Shown piece by piece: positions 22,101 through 35,013 of a stretch of DNA of 64,000 bases. The DNA is from Saposhnikovia divaricata (Eukaryota; Streptophyta; Magnoliopsida; Apiales; Apiaceae), in assembly GCA_036435485.1 (NCBI GenBank), contig CM071595.1:103470580-103534579 (forward strand), written 5' to 3'. Both the position numbers and the translations under genes were made by a program. The first letter of the stretch is position 1, and each line of letters starts with the position of its first letter. The notes under the pieces were generated by a model. That model had not been told where the DNA came from. It searched no databases and was given only the letters and a program-made list of their open reading frames with translations.

Positions 22101-22602
22101 TTCTAAATTTTAGTTACAGAATGATCTTGCTGAGCTATTATAGCTCACTCTTGCTATTTATGTATATAGCAGCTAGGTCCCATGCCGATACTACGTACCA
22201 CACCCCGCAAGAGGGTAAGGGAAAGGCGACCTTTTGAGCGAGTGCTGGCGACCATCCCCGAGGTAGTGACAAGCGAAGGGGCTTAGTATACTTATGTAAA
22301 TTAAGTGTGTAAGTTGTAATAAACTTTAGTTGTTGAAGTGCTTCCTGTAGAAGCTTTGTTCAACAATGTACTTAGTAAATTCTGGGCTTGTAATAACTGT
22401 TAACTTTAAAACTTTTAAATATTGTGGTTGTTGTTCTATGAGCATATGACTGGTGTGTGTGTGTGTACTAGTGTGGGGTCAACTGCTTATTTATTTAATT
22501 ATTTATAAAAAAAAAAAAAAAAATTTTTCAGAGATATTAATATTGATCGGAGATTGGACTTTGACGGCCCGGATCCTTGACCCCGGATCACGGGGCGTCA
22601 CA
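19154..22602 (+). mobile_element. Element B 3' LTR
   Basis: 3,449 bp, nearly identical to 12150-15597. Visible changes include C/T near 19200, A/T near 19873, A/G near 19924 and two extra T after the A-tract near 22522. Confidence 0.92.
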
Positions 22603-22607
22603 ACTTT

Positions 22608-25140
22608 AACTCCTTATCACTTTACACCCAACTCTACTTCTTTATACATTGACCTTTCCTCGATAATACTCATCAATTTCGAAGCTTTTCCTTCCTCTCC
22701 AAATTTCCCTTTTATACTCGTACTGGCTCCCAACTGACCTCTCACTGGAACCTATATAAAAATAAAGTACTACTTCAGTACTCTTATAACTTTAATCGTC
22801 TATCTTTATTCTACCCAAACGCATCCTATAACGCTTTACAATTTATCACATATAGCTCATATAGATCATATTCCCGAAATAATAATAATATATAATCACG
22901 TAAATCACATAACACTTAGCACAGAGTTTTAACTTATACTTATATCCTTTTAATACGTATATCACATCGATTTACAAATAATTCTTATCGATTTATTTTA
23001 AGTTTTACAAAATAATTATAACGAAAATTGGACAGAACCTTCTTTAAAATATGGCCTAACCTGTCAAAAATACTATTAATCAAATCAACAACCAAATATC
23101 CCTAGCTTCGATACAATACACAATCATATCCCTTCATACCATATACCACAATTGTACATCTATGGCAATCCACAAACTTAACTTATAACGTACATAATGA
23201 TATCTTTCACAAACCATGTCACCACATGTACATTCCACTTTAGTACTTAAAATCCCGCTACAACTCTTAATAGAAATTATAATTATTACTACAAACACTA
23301 TGTACGAGTTATACAGCGGATAACATGTCCACTAATTATTAATATTTAAATAAACATTTATACGACACATAATAATATACAACTTACCCCCCCCCCCCAA
23401 TCCACTGACAAACCAAATCAATTCATAATTTATAGCCATCACTTAAATACTAGATAACTAGATAATAACATAGTTATAATTATTTGTTAAATATGAAAAT
23501 TTTATTTTTAGAAAGTTTATAATTTTAGAAAATTCGGGCAACATCCCCTTCGTATGAGTAACAACCAGTCGGAGCACAGCTGACACAAAATCAACCAACA
23601 TTCAACAATTATAGTTACTTGTCACTAATATTACACCTTAACATTACAAACCAATAATGCACATAAAATCCATACTAGTAATGTGTACTTAACTTTCCCG
23701 ACATACAATAAGATTTATATCCTGAAATAATTTTGTTACATATCAAGCAATTTACTCCACCAATTAACTCGTACATCGATTTAAAACCAAAATTCATTAG
23801 AAATTAAAAATCAAACTAGACCAAAAACCGAACCCACTTCCGATTTCAAACTGTACAAAAATAACACATACACGCAGCAATATTCAGCCCAACAGTTCAT
23901 ATTTGAACTTATACTATGATGAACAAATGCTTCAGAATGGTGTTTACCAGAATCACTAAAACCCGCCAAAATCACTTGCACCTACATGCAACCACAATTA
24001 TACGAACACATAACTACAGCACATACTGAACAGACTCGACCCAACACTAACACAACATTAATCATACTTAACAGATGGAAAAAGGCTCAATAACTCGATA
24101 CCAGTACTCACCTACACATACCCACAATTCGTACGTCGTACACACACGATACACACACACACACGGCCAATTCGAACCACAATACAACTCGCCCAAACCA
24201 CACAGCCACACTACATATACAAACATACACACACACACACAACTCGTAATACATACACACACACAAACTCAGCAGGACTCTCACACACATATACAATTTC
24301 TCACACACAGCACCACCAAAACTACTCAGTTATGCGCGCACACACACTGAAACACAAAATGGCAGAAACAGGGGAGAGGGAAAAGGGTAGATTACCCCAC
24401 GAATCTTCAAAAAACAAGCTAAAATCGGTTGTGTGTACACAAGAGAGGAGTGATAGATTGTCCGAGAGAAAAATTAAAGAGTAATCGAGAGAGAGAATTC
24501 TAGAATGCTCGTGAGATTGATTTTGGGGGAAATAGCTGATAAATTAGGGATTTGAGGATAAAAGGGGATATATGTTTGTTTAAGAATTTTTCTGAATAGA
24601 AAATTAAAAATTCCATCTTGTAAAATAACAAATAAATAGGTAACAATTGGGAAAAATCAAGATTTCATTTTTAAAACGTAAAGAATAAAATTATCCACCT
24701 CCCCGTATTTTTTAGAATATTTTTAGGATCAAAAACGAATTAAATATGGATTTGACAAGTTTTGATCCTTTAAATACCATAAAGCTCTTAAAATCATTTT
24801 AAAATACTGAAGCACCCAAAATAATTCACCAAGTAATTTTAAAAACTAAATAATATTATAAATAGGATAACACAAAAGATTTCGGAATTTTTAAATACTC
24901 CGATGATTTTATAAAATTTTCCGAAGATCAATAACGCATGATTTAAATAAATTTTAATCGTAAAAAAAATTCAAATAAAAATTACAAGGACTAGCACGTC
25001 ACACATACATCACCATATTAACATGTAAACATGAGGTCACACATATTTTATTTAAAAAAAAAAAATTTCACCTCACATAATCCACATTTAATATTAAATA
25101 ATAATAATTATTATTATTACGATATTTCTAGGGCGTTATA
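22608..25140 (-). mobile_element. Element C 3' LTR, second piece
   Basis: Resumes after B and its target duplication and matches about 30119-32651. It contains a C11 run (about 23389-23398), a CA-rich stretch (24110-24345) and GA-rich sequence near 24480, and ends GGCGTTATA. The Thr/His- and Cys/Val-rich ORFs in the CA tract are low-complexity artefacts. Confidence 0.9.
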
Positions 25141-25156
25141 TCCTTCCCCCCTTAAT
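25141..25156 (-). promoter_or_regulatory. Polypurine tract of element C
   Basis: On - the sequence is ATTAAGGGGGGAAGGA, directly before the LTR start. It differs from element A's PPT by only one or two bases. Confidence 0.88.
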
Positions 25157-28126
25157 AGGATTCTGTCCTCAAAATCGACCGTAAGAAAACATATAACGGT
25201 ATTCTCAAACATTTCTTTCATTCTAGAATTCCTTTATATCATTTCATATCTCGCTAGGCTCGTCCAGTAAACCCGCAGATTCCAACATAAACTTAAACCT
25301 TTGGTTTACATGTCTCGTTAATTCTAGATACTTATCACTCGTACGTGACGATCCTTTTCTACCAAAAATTGGACATGACCTATTCGTATTATGGACTATG
25401 CCCTGTATGAACGCACCTCAATTTCTAATCCAATCATCCATAAAAATTCCCATATATATAATACTAAAACGAAATCTGTCTCGACTAAAAATACATGATA
25501 ACTAAATAAGTCTTTCATAACGAAATCCACGCAACTAAAACAATTCGTACAACTTCCACGCTCCTACTCATAATCAGATTGGCTCAGATAAAACTCTGAG
25601 AAAAAGAATATCAAGAAATCCCCCAATCATTCTTACTCCCCTTTCAACGTGCAATGTTACTCGAGGAAGGAATAACTGGGAAACTTCTATCCATCCTTAA
25701 TCCCATTGTTTTACTAAGTAACCTTTTCGAAACTAATAACCATTTACCTTGACACATATATATCTTACAGATCGTAAAAATTTAAACTCTACACATTATA
25801 ACTCCCATATTTATAAATAACTCATTTCCTTGAACTATTTCATCTTCTACATTCATCCGCTTCACGTTCTGCTTCCGTCAACTCCGCTTGATACTTCCTA
25901 CTTTCCTCTAACGATTCATTCGCAATAATCTAGACCTTTGGATCTTCCATCTATAACTTCCCAAATTCATTGAACATTTCCTTGAGCATTGTATGCCTAT
26001 TTAATCTTTCCTGGTTCATCCGATTGCACTGATACTTGAGCGGTTTTCGATCTCTTCTTTCACTCCTAAAATCTTTCACCTTTATCCATTCATTTCTTGA
26101 CTGGTACGCTTGTCTACTGTTGTAGCTATCTTGGTAAAATCTTTGACAATCCTTCAATAATTCCTAGCTGGTCCTTCAAAGTTTTCGATCTCCGCTAGCA
26201 TCTTAGGCTGTTCCTGATTCATTTCTGTTTCGTCATCACGACATTTACTTCGATCCTTTCGTCATATCTTGAAAATGTATTTCTTCCAATTGCAAAGATC
26301 ATACTTAGTAATCATATACATGTCCTTTCTATATCCTCAAATATCTTGTTATGTCTTCCGATCTTAAATCCTTGAACTTGATTACATTCCTGGATTTCAA
26401 AATCTCCTAGGTCTTACATTCCTTTCCAGTCAAATTTCACATCCTCTATTAACACAATTCTTGAAAATTTCCTGGTTTTCTATCTTCCTTTTCTTACCGT
26501 CTCGTTCCATCTGCGTAAACTCACTCTTACTCTTAATATTAGTGATCCTCTGACTATATTCGCACAAGTTATTAACTCCACACAATCACTTTACTTCCTT
26601 ATCCAAAGCTTCAATCCTTGCTAAAATTCCTTACAAACGAACCGTCCCACTCTACCTTGTCTTACTCAACTTATCCCATTCCATCTCTAAACTTTTATAT
26701 CTGACAATTTATCTCCAACATCCAAATTCCTGTAATATCTTATCTACTGTATCCATAGTGAAAATATATAATAAGCAAGTATTCTTCAACAATCTTTCCT
26801 CCACGATAACCTTCACATACCAATTATATCAATCCTCACTATATTTTCGACTTTAACAAAATTATCATTTCATGTTCTTATCATCTACTCCTTAACCATA
26901 ATCAGTTTCTCCGTATTGTTGAATTTTGTACGTGTTTTGTCAATCCACTGTGTAATTTAACTTGATATTCACTCTCTGCTTTAACTTCAATTCTCAAGCC
27001 TACTCAGCAAATTTTTCATTCGACGTAAATGTACCTTGTACCACTTAGATGTCATTGTTTCCATCTTTACTACTCTCAATCACTGATAGCTTTAGAATTC
27101 ATAAGGGTTTATAACAAAAGAAACCAATACAATGGACATATGTTAGCAAGTATGAATAAGTTGAATTTTGTTTGATATGGATTTGATAAAAGAATTTACC
27201 GAGAGATCAGAATGATCGTTGAACTGTTTCTAGGTTGAATTTGTCACTTAGGTCAACCATCATAGTACAAAAAGGTGGCCAGCCTTCAATACTTTCATGA
27301 CAAACACAATCAGTGGCGTCCCACTAGACTTCTATCACATAGATAGATGTCCCTGGATCCCCTATATACATAGGGTTGTTCTTCCCAGTCAGAATAAATA
27401 AGGTTAAGTATTCAAAGAGAAACAAAAAGAATTTAAAAGTTTCAAAAAGTTTATAGATATACAATGTTGAATAAGGAATAGCAATTATTCGGGGAAATTA
27501 GAAAGAATTCAAGGGTCTCAATAATTTATATGCATCATGTTGAATCAAGTGATCCCCTGGAAAATAGAGGTATCTCTGAAAAATAGAGATATGTTTAAAT
27601 GAATCTGAAAAAAATTCGTTAGCAATTGAAATAAAGTTGATTATCAAAGGTGATGGGTTTTATCAAAATAAGAAGTACAGAAAGAAAGGTTGAATCTCCT
27701 TAATCAATAAACTAATTGAAATCAACGGCTAGTAATGAATATCCACGCCATTCCTCCAACCTATGCCAACAATCGCATTTCACATCTTGTTTACAATCCT
27801 TTCGCACTTTCTATATCGCTCGCAAGGTAACTAAAGACACAAAAGAAACTCTAGAAGGTACGCAAAGGTCTGCACGTAGGGTCTTCCAAGCTGATAGCTC
27901 TGGTAGTCTATTTAGCATATGTTGTTCCAAATTATCTGCCTCGTCCTAAATTGAGTCTCCGGATGAATCGGATTTCTGCTCGCGTGATATGTAGAAATAC
28001 CAAATAACGTCGTAACAGTCGTCCTAATATCCTAAGGTGAATCTTATCCTAAATCGTCCAATCTAACATCCCACTTAAATATGTATACCTAATCATCCTA
28101 ACTTGTTTCAGTGACCATAACCTGTC
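25157..28126 (-). other. Element C internal domain, essentially non-coding
   Basis: About 3 kb with no gag, protease, RT or integrase motif on either strand. The PBS-side leader (28040-28126) and the PPT-side end resemble element A; the middle does not. One decayed hydrophilic frame is listed separately. The rest shows short ORFs only. Confidence 0.75.
25850..26160 (-). pseudogene. Decayed hydrophilic, coiled-coil-like ORF in element C
   Basis: One minus frame reads as a charged helical protein through 25951-26157 (for example RKPLKYQCNRMNQERLNRH) and continues beyond two TAG stops as ANESLEESRKYQAELTEAER. Both TAG codons could be former CAG. I do not recognise a family; no Gag or Pol motif is seen. 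It may be a relic of an accessory protein, or chance open sequence. Confidence 0.3.
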
Positions 28127-28138
28127 GCTCTGATACCA
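28127..28138 (-). promoter_or_regulatory. Primer binding site of element C
   Basis: GCTCTGATACCA on + is TGGTATCAGAGC on -, next to the 5' LTR end: a tRNA-Met PBS in minus orientation. Confidence 0.9.
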
Positions 28139-28141
28139 ACC

Positions 28142-31100
28142 TGTAACGCCCCAACTTTCCAATACTGAAAATATATATTTTATAATAAAATAGACATTGA
28201 TACAGGGAAATTTTAGAAAATTTCGGCATGAAGTATTCATAAATCGGACTATCCACCTGTAATTCAACCCAAACCAAATTCCAATTTAACAATTACACTT
28301 AATACACCAACGATTCCTCACCGGGATCGATTCCAGGTTATGGTATGAAACAAGAATCTAAACCATACAAATTATTACAATTTCTTCTACTATTCTGATT
28401 TCAATAACTATACCGTTTAATCTGTAGCTTAACTCCAATCCGTGCTTACCCGCTTTAGCTTCGAGATCTATCCTGTAAAGGCTGCCTCATTGCTCTCATA
28501 TGACTCGTACGATGTAGACATCCACCCTTATTCCTAACTGAAAGATTAGAGAAAATGAAGCAAGAGTGAGCCAAAGAATGCTCAGCAAGCGAACAGTATA
28601 GTGAAACAATAATACTACAATGATTCATTGGTGAACATATCACTGACCAACTTATCTCAAAGAAATAATTCACAATTACAGAAGCTCAAGAACTTTAAAG
28701 ATATAACATTTTATTTAATTCAGGAAATGGAATAGAATTGGACTATTTTGCATTTTATTAATAAAAACAATAAGGTTAGGCTGCTGATCAGTCACGCATT
28801 AACCCCGGACAAACGCACACAGCAATGTCCTTTAGTGGATCCACAACACACATTGGCCTTACTAACTTCTGACCACGAATCTGGTCCGACCCTTTACGGT
28901 CCACATTTTTAAAAACAACAACAATCCAATCCTATAATCTGAACGTCAGGTGTCGGAACAATCGACCACCTCGACCAGCCAAGCACCCTGGAAACTCACG
29001 TTCCAGGTTACAACTCAAATCTCAAGAAGAAATGAGGTCTAGTAAAATTCTGACCTAGATATCGACAAGTTCGATATAGAGAAGGGTATTATTCCATAAT
29101 ATATCAGTGAAACAGGGACAACAATTTCAGCACTATTGAATAGGAATATGATAAACAGCTATTCATATTTACTGAAAATTTAAGAGCAATAATATCAACG
29201 ACAAATCGAATTAATATAATGATCACGTGACGAAAAACATGGTTCATTTGAGTGAAATGATTTATTTGCAACATGAATAACAACAATTGTAATTATAAGA
29301 TAAAGCAAGCGTATAGTCAAGTGCTAAGCATTTAATAATTTACCAACGCATTGTCAAGTTGAATCAACATAAGCGAATTAAGTAGTTTTTAAAATGATCA
29401 TTTGTAAAATAACTCCAAGACAATAAAATTGTAGGACAGGTTGAAGAAAACTTCTCCTAAAGGGTCCATTGGTGAAAATCCGTTACCAAGTTTAAACTAA
29501 CATGAGAGATTCGAATAGTTTTAAACGAAGATTTAAGAAATTCTCAATAACTTAAGGTCTCACTCATGTCAGCTAAGCACTTGTAGGCTTTAGCTGCCAG
29601 AACCGGCATGACAAATATGAGTTTAAATAATTAAGAAGATCTCAATTCATTCTTGGTTTTAACCGTCACTGAGCAACACATGCCTCAACAACAGTATAAA
29701 CCTCGAATTAGTTTACAATAATCTGAAGAAAACGCTCTTTGAAGAATATTAATAATGACGGGAAATATTTATATAAAATAATTTTTTAAAAGAATCAACA
29801 CCTGAACAATGGGTGAAGAGAATAAACAATGACAGAATAATTTTGAGAATGAGTGTTTGTAAATTAATAGAAGAAGAATGTCACTGAAAGTAAAATAAAA
29901 TAAAGGGTATGGGCACTAGCAAACATGGTTTAAAAGAAATATCGAAAAATCAACAGAACAGGTTTACATTATTTAGAATAAATATGAAGAATATAATTGC
30001 TTGCAAGAATGAATTTCGAAAGAACAATAAATAATACAAAAGGTTTCACATCACTTGAACAATAAGTGAGGGATAGTAAACTTGCCTCAATACACAGTGC
30101 TTCCATTTCCAATACTTTAACTCCTTATCACTTTACACCCAACTCTACTTCTTTATACATTGACCTTTCCTCGATAATACTCGTCAATTCCGAAGCTTTT
30201 CCTTCCTCTCCAAATTTCCCTTTTATACTCGTACTGGCTCCCAACTGACCTCTCACTGGAACCTATATAAAAATAAAGTACTACTTCAGTACTCTTATAA
30301 CTTTAATCGTCTATCTTTATTCTACCCAAACGCATCCTATAACGCTTTACAATTTATCACATATAGCTCATATAGATCATATTCCCGAAATAATAATAAT
30401 ATATAATCACGTAAATCACATAACACTTAGCACAGATTTTTAACTTATACTTATATCCTTTTAATACGTATATCACATCGATTTACAAATAATTCTTATC
30501 GATTTATTTTAAGTTTTACAAAATAATTATAACGAAAATTGGACAGAACCTTCTTTAAAATATGGCCTAACCTGTCAGAAATACTATTAATCAAATCAAC
30601 AACCAAATATCCCTAGCTTCGATACAATACACAATCATATCCCTTCATACCATATACCACAATTGTACATCTCTGGCAATCCACAAACTTAACTTATAAC
30701 GTACATAATGATATCTTTCACAAACCATGTCACCACATGTACATTCCACTTTAGTACTTAAAATCCCGCTACAACTCTTAATAGAAATTATAATTATTAC
30801 TACAAACACTATGTACGAGTTATACAGCGGATAACATGTCCACTAATTATTAATATTTAAATAAACATTTATACGACACATAATAATATACAACTTACCC
30901 CCCCCCCCCAATCCACTGACAAACCAAATCAATTCATAATTTATAGCCATCACTTAAATACTAGATAACTAGATAATAACATATTTATAATTATTTGTTA
31001 AATATGAAAATTTTATTTTTAGAAAGTTTATAATTTTAGAAAATTCGGGCAACATCCCCTTCGTATAAGTAACAACCAGTCGTAGCACAGCCGACACAAA

Positions 31101-32651
31101 ATCAACCAACATTCAACAATTATAGTTACTCGTCACTAATATTACACCTTAACATTACAAACCAATAATGCACATAAAATCCATACTAGTAATGTGTACT
31201 TAACTTTCCCGACATGCAATAAGATTTATATCCGAAAATAATTTTGTTACATATCAAGCAATTTACTCCACCAATTAACTCGTACATCGATTTAAAACCA
31301 AAATTCATTAGAAATTAAAAAATCAAACTAGACCAAAAACCGAACCCACTTCCGATTTCAAACTGTACAAAAATAACACATACACGCAGCAATATTCAGC
31401 CCAACAGTTCATAATTGAACTTATACTATGATGAACAAATGCTTCAGAATGGTGTTTACCAGAATCACTAAAACCCGCCAAAATCACTTGCACCCACATA
31501 CAACCACAATTATACGAACACATAACTACAGCACATACTGAACAGACTCGACCCAACACTAACACAACATTAATCATACTTAACAGATGGAAAAAGGCTC
31601 AATAACTCGATACTAGTACTCACCTACACATACCCACAATTCGTACCTCGTACACACACGATACACACACACACGGCCAATTCGAACCACAGTACAACTC
31701 GCCCAAACCACACAGCCACACTACATATACATATATACACACACACACAACTCGTAATACATACACACACATAAACTCAGCAGGACTCTCACACACATAT
31801 ACGATTTCTCACACACAGCACCACCATAACTACTCAGTTACGCGCACACACACACTGAAACACAAAATGGCAGAAACAGGGGAGAGGGAAGAGGGTATAT
31901 TACCCCACGAATCTTCAAAAAACAAGCTAAAATCGGTTGTGTGTACACAAGAGAGGGAGTGACAGATTGTCCGGGAGAAAAATTAAAGAGTAATCGAGAG
32001 AGAGAGAGAATTCTAGAATGCTCGTGAGATTGATTTTGGGGGAAATAGCTGATAAATTAGGGATTTGAGGATAAAAGGGGATATATGTTTGTTTAAGAAT
32101 TTTTCTGAATAGAAAATTAAAAATTCCATCTTGTAAAATAACAAATAAATAGGTAACAATTGGGAAAAATCAAGATTTCATTTTTAGAGCGTAAAGAATG
32201 AAATTATCCACCTCCCCGTATTTTTTAGAATATTTTTAGGATCAAAAACGAATTAAATATGGATTTGACAAGTTTTGATCCTTTAAATACCATAAAGCTC
32301 TTAAAATCATTTTAAAATACTGAAGCACCCAAAATAATTCACCAAGTAATTTTAAAAACTAAATAATATTATAAATAGGATAACACAAAAGATTTCGGAA
32401 TTTTTAAATACTCCGATGATTTTATAAAATTTTCCAAAGATCAATAACGCATGATTTAAATAAATTTTAATCATAAAAAAAAATCAAATAAAAATTACAA
32501 GGACTAGCACGTCACACATACATCACCATATTAACATGTAAACATGAGGTCACATATATTTTATTTAAAAAAAAAAAATTTTCACCTCACATAATCCACA
32601 TTTAATATTAAATAATAATTATTATTATTACGATATTTCTAGGGCGTTATA
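28142..32651 (-). mobile_element. Element C 5' LTR, uninterrupted
   Basis: 4,510 bp, starting TGTAACGCCCC and ending GGCGTTATA on +. It gives the pre-insertion state of the other LTR and so confirms B's boundaries: ACTTT occurs once here, at about 30115. Followed by the AGAAT duplication. Confidence 0.92.
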
Positions 32652-33928
32652 AGAATTCTCCATAGTCAACATCAAAAAGAGTATCCAATTTTCCTAACGA
32701 ATTCTATGAAACTTGGTATGTCACGTTAGGGTGATCTATATACCTTTCAGTATTCGTTATTTAATTTAAGAATTTTGTTCTAGTAATTTCTGAAACCTTT
32801 TAAAATAACGTAAATAGTACGCCACGTTAGGTGATCATATATACCATCTACATTATTTAAAAGATTATTTTACATTCAAAATAATGGAGACCGTGGGATT
32901 TAATTCCTAATTAATTCCCTCACCCACTTAGAATTTTTATTTAAAAAATTGAGGAATTTTATCTAGCATGCATCGCCTTATGTTATTTAATCGCAGTCCA
33001 CATGTATCAAAATACACAAAACACATAACATAACAACATGCTATTCATGATTAAAGCATAATAAATAAATACTATGTCCATGTCGTCCTAATTATGTTAA
33101 ACATGCAATTAAAAAATAATTACACACATAATTAACAACACACATAAAATAATTAAATAAACCAATAATCAAAATCAGTGGAAAAAATTAAAATAAAATT
33201 TTCCACTATTATGGCCCCTTGAAAAAAAATTTCCAGCCCTGTATTCTGCTGAAAAAACATTTTTCTGCCAAAAAAATTGCTGTTGCGCAGCTTGTAGACG
33301 CGTTACAGCCCTGGAAGCCCTGTCGCGCATGACGCACATGCGTTACACACCAGGATACAACTGTTGCGCATGTGCATCCTGCGTTACACCCCTGTTAGCT
33401 ATTGTAACGCAGAACAGACCTGCATTACAGCCCTCCAGCAGATTTTTCACGCGCCTCTTCCTGTTTCTGTTTCTGTCGCCACCAGTTTCTTCGAATTGTT
33501 GTATGTTCATTCAACAGTAACAGCAAGCCCCCATCAAAGTTTCGCAACGGAACAAATTCTTTTCTCCGTTTTGATTTCCGATCGCACGTAATTGTTACAA
33601 AATACCCGGATTTATACAAAATCCATAAACAATTACAAGAAAAATAGATCTAACACAAAACTAATTTTGTAAATCTATTCTAACACGATCAACCCTCGTG
33701 TAAATTACAACCACGATAAACCACGTGGAAACCAATTGCATAAAAATTAACCACGATAAACCACGTGGGATCCAAACACATAATTAAAAATATACATGGC
33801 CATAACAGTGGATAACAACCTGCAAATCAGAATATACAAGCCTACCACTATATACATGCATATATAATTACGACATGGACATCGTATCAAAAATCGCAGA
33901 ACCATTGAACCTAGCTCTTGATGCCAAT
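32652..33928 (-). other. Element D leader, PBS-proximal part
   Basis: Non-coding 5' UTR of D. It holds two more copies of the (T)ACG(C/T)CACGTTAGG motif with ATATACC (about 32719 and 32818), four or so GCGTTACA-type repeats (33295-33430) and a duplicated CCACGATAAACCACGTGG (about 33711 and 33751). The small ORFs at 33329-33619 fall in these repeats and are unlikely to be genes. Confidence 0.7.
33910..33927 (-). promoter_or_regulatory. Primer binding site of element D
   Basis: On - the bases after the LTR read TTGGCATCAAGAGCTAGG, a diverged form of the TGGTATCAGAGC tRNA-Met site. Confidence 0.65.
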
Positions 33929-35013
33929 TGTTGGGACAATCAGATCGTGGCCCTGCGATTTTTGATACAATAAATTAAACGAGTACGAATAGAAAATTAA
34001 CCTTATTAACGGTTGATTCCACGCTCTTCTATTGTATTCCTTTACTCCCTTGAACGAAGTGTGGCCTTCGATCCTCCAAGGTTTCGCCTCCCTGATCTAG
34101 AATTCAGAACCCTTATTCTTGGAGACATAATGAGTATTTATAGGCTACAATAGGGATCGAGGAGTAAATTAGGTTGGCCCTTCTAATGATAACTTGGGCC
34201 AAGCCCTTTATCATTAATATTAATTAATTCCACTAAATAATTAATATTGCACCACCCACCTAATTCCGGTAATTTATTTAATTAATTAAATCGGCTCCTT
34301 TATTATTTGCTTATTAAATTCCCCATGTTTAAAATATCGCATGTCCATTAATTAAATAAATTACTGATAATTCATTTAATTAATATCTTTTATCCTTGAT
34401 CATCCACTCAACCTTTATTTAATTATGCCGGAATAAATCCACCTGCAGGGTTTCACATAATTAAATCTTTTTGAACTTTCAAGGGGACATCATTAACCTG
34501 AATATTATCAAGACATGGATTCCTTCTATAAATAATATTCACCATATATATTATTTCATCACCCAAAATATAATGAAATAAATCAAAAGAATTATATAAA
34601 TCAAAGAATGTAAATAATATACACGTGTCAATTACTATATCTGGATTAAGAACCTAAGCATTAATAATAACATAGAATCTTAGTTCTCCTTCTTAATCAG
34701 TATAAGGGAACAATTCTAAATTTGATCCTGTTCAATATACACAAAGTATACTAGTATTATTTATTAGTCAATATAAACTAATCTAAATAATACTACAGCC
34801 ATTCCAGTGGATTGTCCAATACCACCTGTGCTGTGAACCTTATTATATTATATAAACCGTATTTAATAATCTAATATTCTGTATCCCATTTGATACTAGA
34901 TTATCCACAATATATAATATTAGACAACATGTAAACATTTAAATGATTCTCAATTAAACTGGCCAGAAATAAATGTATATACTTTAAATAAATATTTTTA
35001 GTATACACCAGCA
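33929..35013 (-). mobile_element. Element D 5' LTR
   Basis: 1,085 bp with TGTTGG...CCAGCA ends on + (the terminal CCAACA is mutated here). Its last 259 bp match the truncated 3' LTR at 5522-5780. The right border cuts into element E's 5' LTR. Confidence 0.85.

Larger units (their letters stand above)
12150..22602 (+). mobile_element. Element B: young Gag-only (TR-GAG-like) gypsy retrotransposon
   Basis: The element starts TGTAATAACCC and ends GGGGCGTCACA, flanked by the 5-bp duplication ACTTT (12145-12149 and 22603-22607). LTRs of ~3,448 bp (12150-15597, 19154-22602) differ by only about three substitutions and one poly-A/T indel by eye, so insertion is very recent. The 3.56-kb interior holds a PBS, an unknown 295-aa ORF, a complete gag, a short RNase H relic and a PPT, but no protease, RT or integrase domain. 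It is complete in structure and non-autonomous; mobilisation would need pol supplied in trans. Confidence 0.92.
10168..32651 (-). mobile_element. Element C: LARD-like non-autonomous gypsy derivative, host of element B
   Basis: Bounded by the 5-bp target duplication AGAAT (10163-10167, 32652-32656). The ends are TGTAACGCC and GGCGTTATA. The two LTRs are ~4.5 kb each (left 10168-12149 + 22608-25140 = 4,515 bp; right 28142-32651 = 4,510 bp) and the internal domain is 3.0 kb without gag or pol. The PBS and PPT are both in minus orientation. Very long LTRs round a short non-coding core match the LARD definition. LTR divergence is about 1.2% by hand count. Its LTR ends, leader and PPT flank are clearly homologous to element A, a pol-bearing Tekay-like element, which suggests that an A-type element moved it. 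Confidence 0.85.
5522..35013 (-). mobile_element. Element D: Ty1/copia retrotransposon split by a nested insertion
   Basis: Reading on -, a full 5' LTR (33929-35013), PBS and leader (33928-32652) continue after the insertion of element C with the rest of the leader (10167-9796), then gag-pol (9795-5851), a PPT and a truncated 3' LTR (5780-5522). The duplicated AGAAT at 10163-10167 and 32652-32656 proves that the two leader halves were once joined. Without C, the element would be about 7 kb as preserved. D lies in the 5' LTR of element E, with CCACA at 35014-35018 as the surviving half of its possible target duplication. The lineage within copia is uncertain (Tork/TAR-like). Confidence 0.85.

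Noticed and set aside
24068..24350. Thr/His-rich and Cys/Val-rich ORFs
   Set aside because: They are translations of the CA/GT-rich tract in element C's LTR.
24480..24520. GAATTCTAGAA in C's LTR as a heat-shock element
   Set aside because: A single TTCnnGAA match in an A+T- and GA-rich tract, without clustering, is expected by chance.
33329..33619. Overlapping small ORFs with Cys-rich or Phe-rich peptides
   Set aside because: They fall in the repeated leader of element D; no start context, homology or conservation is visible.
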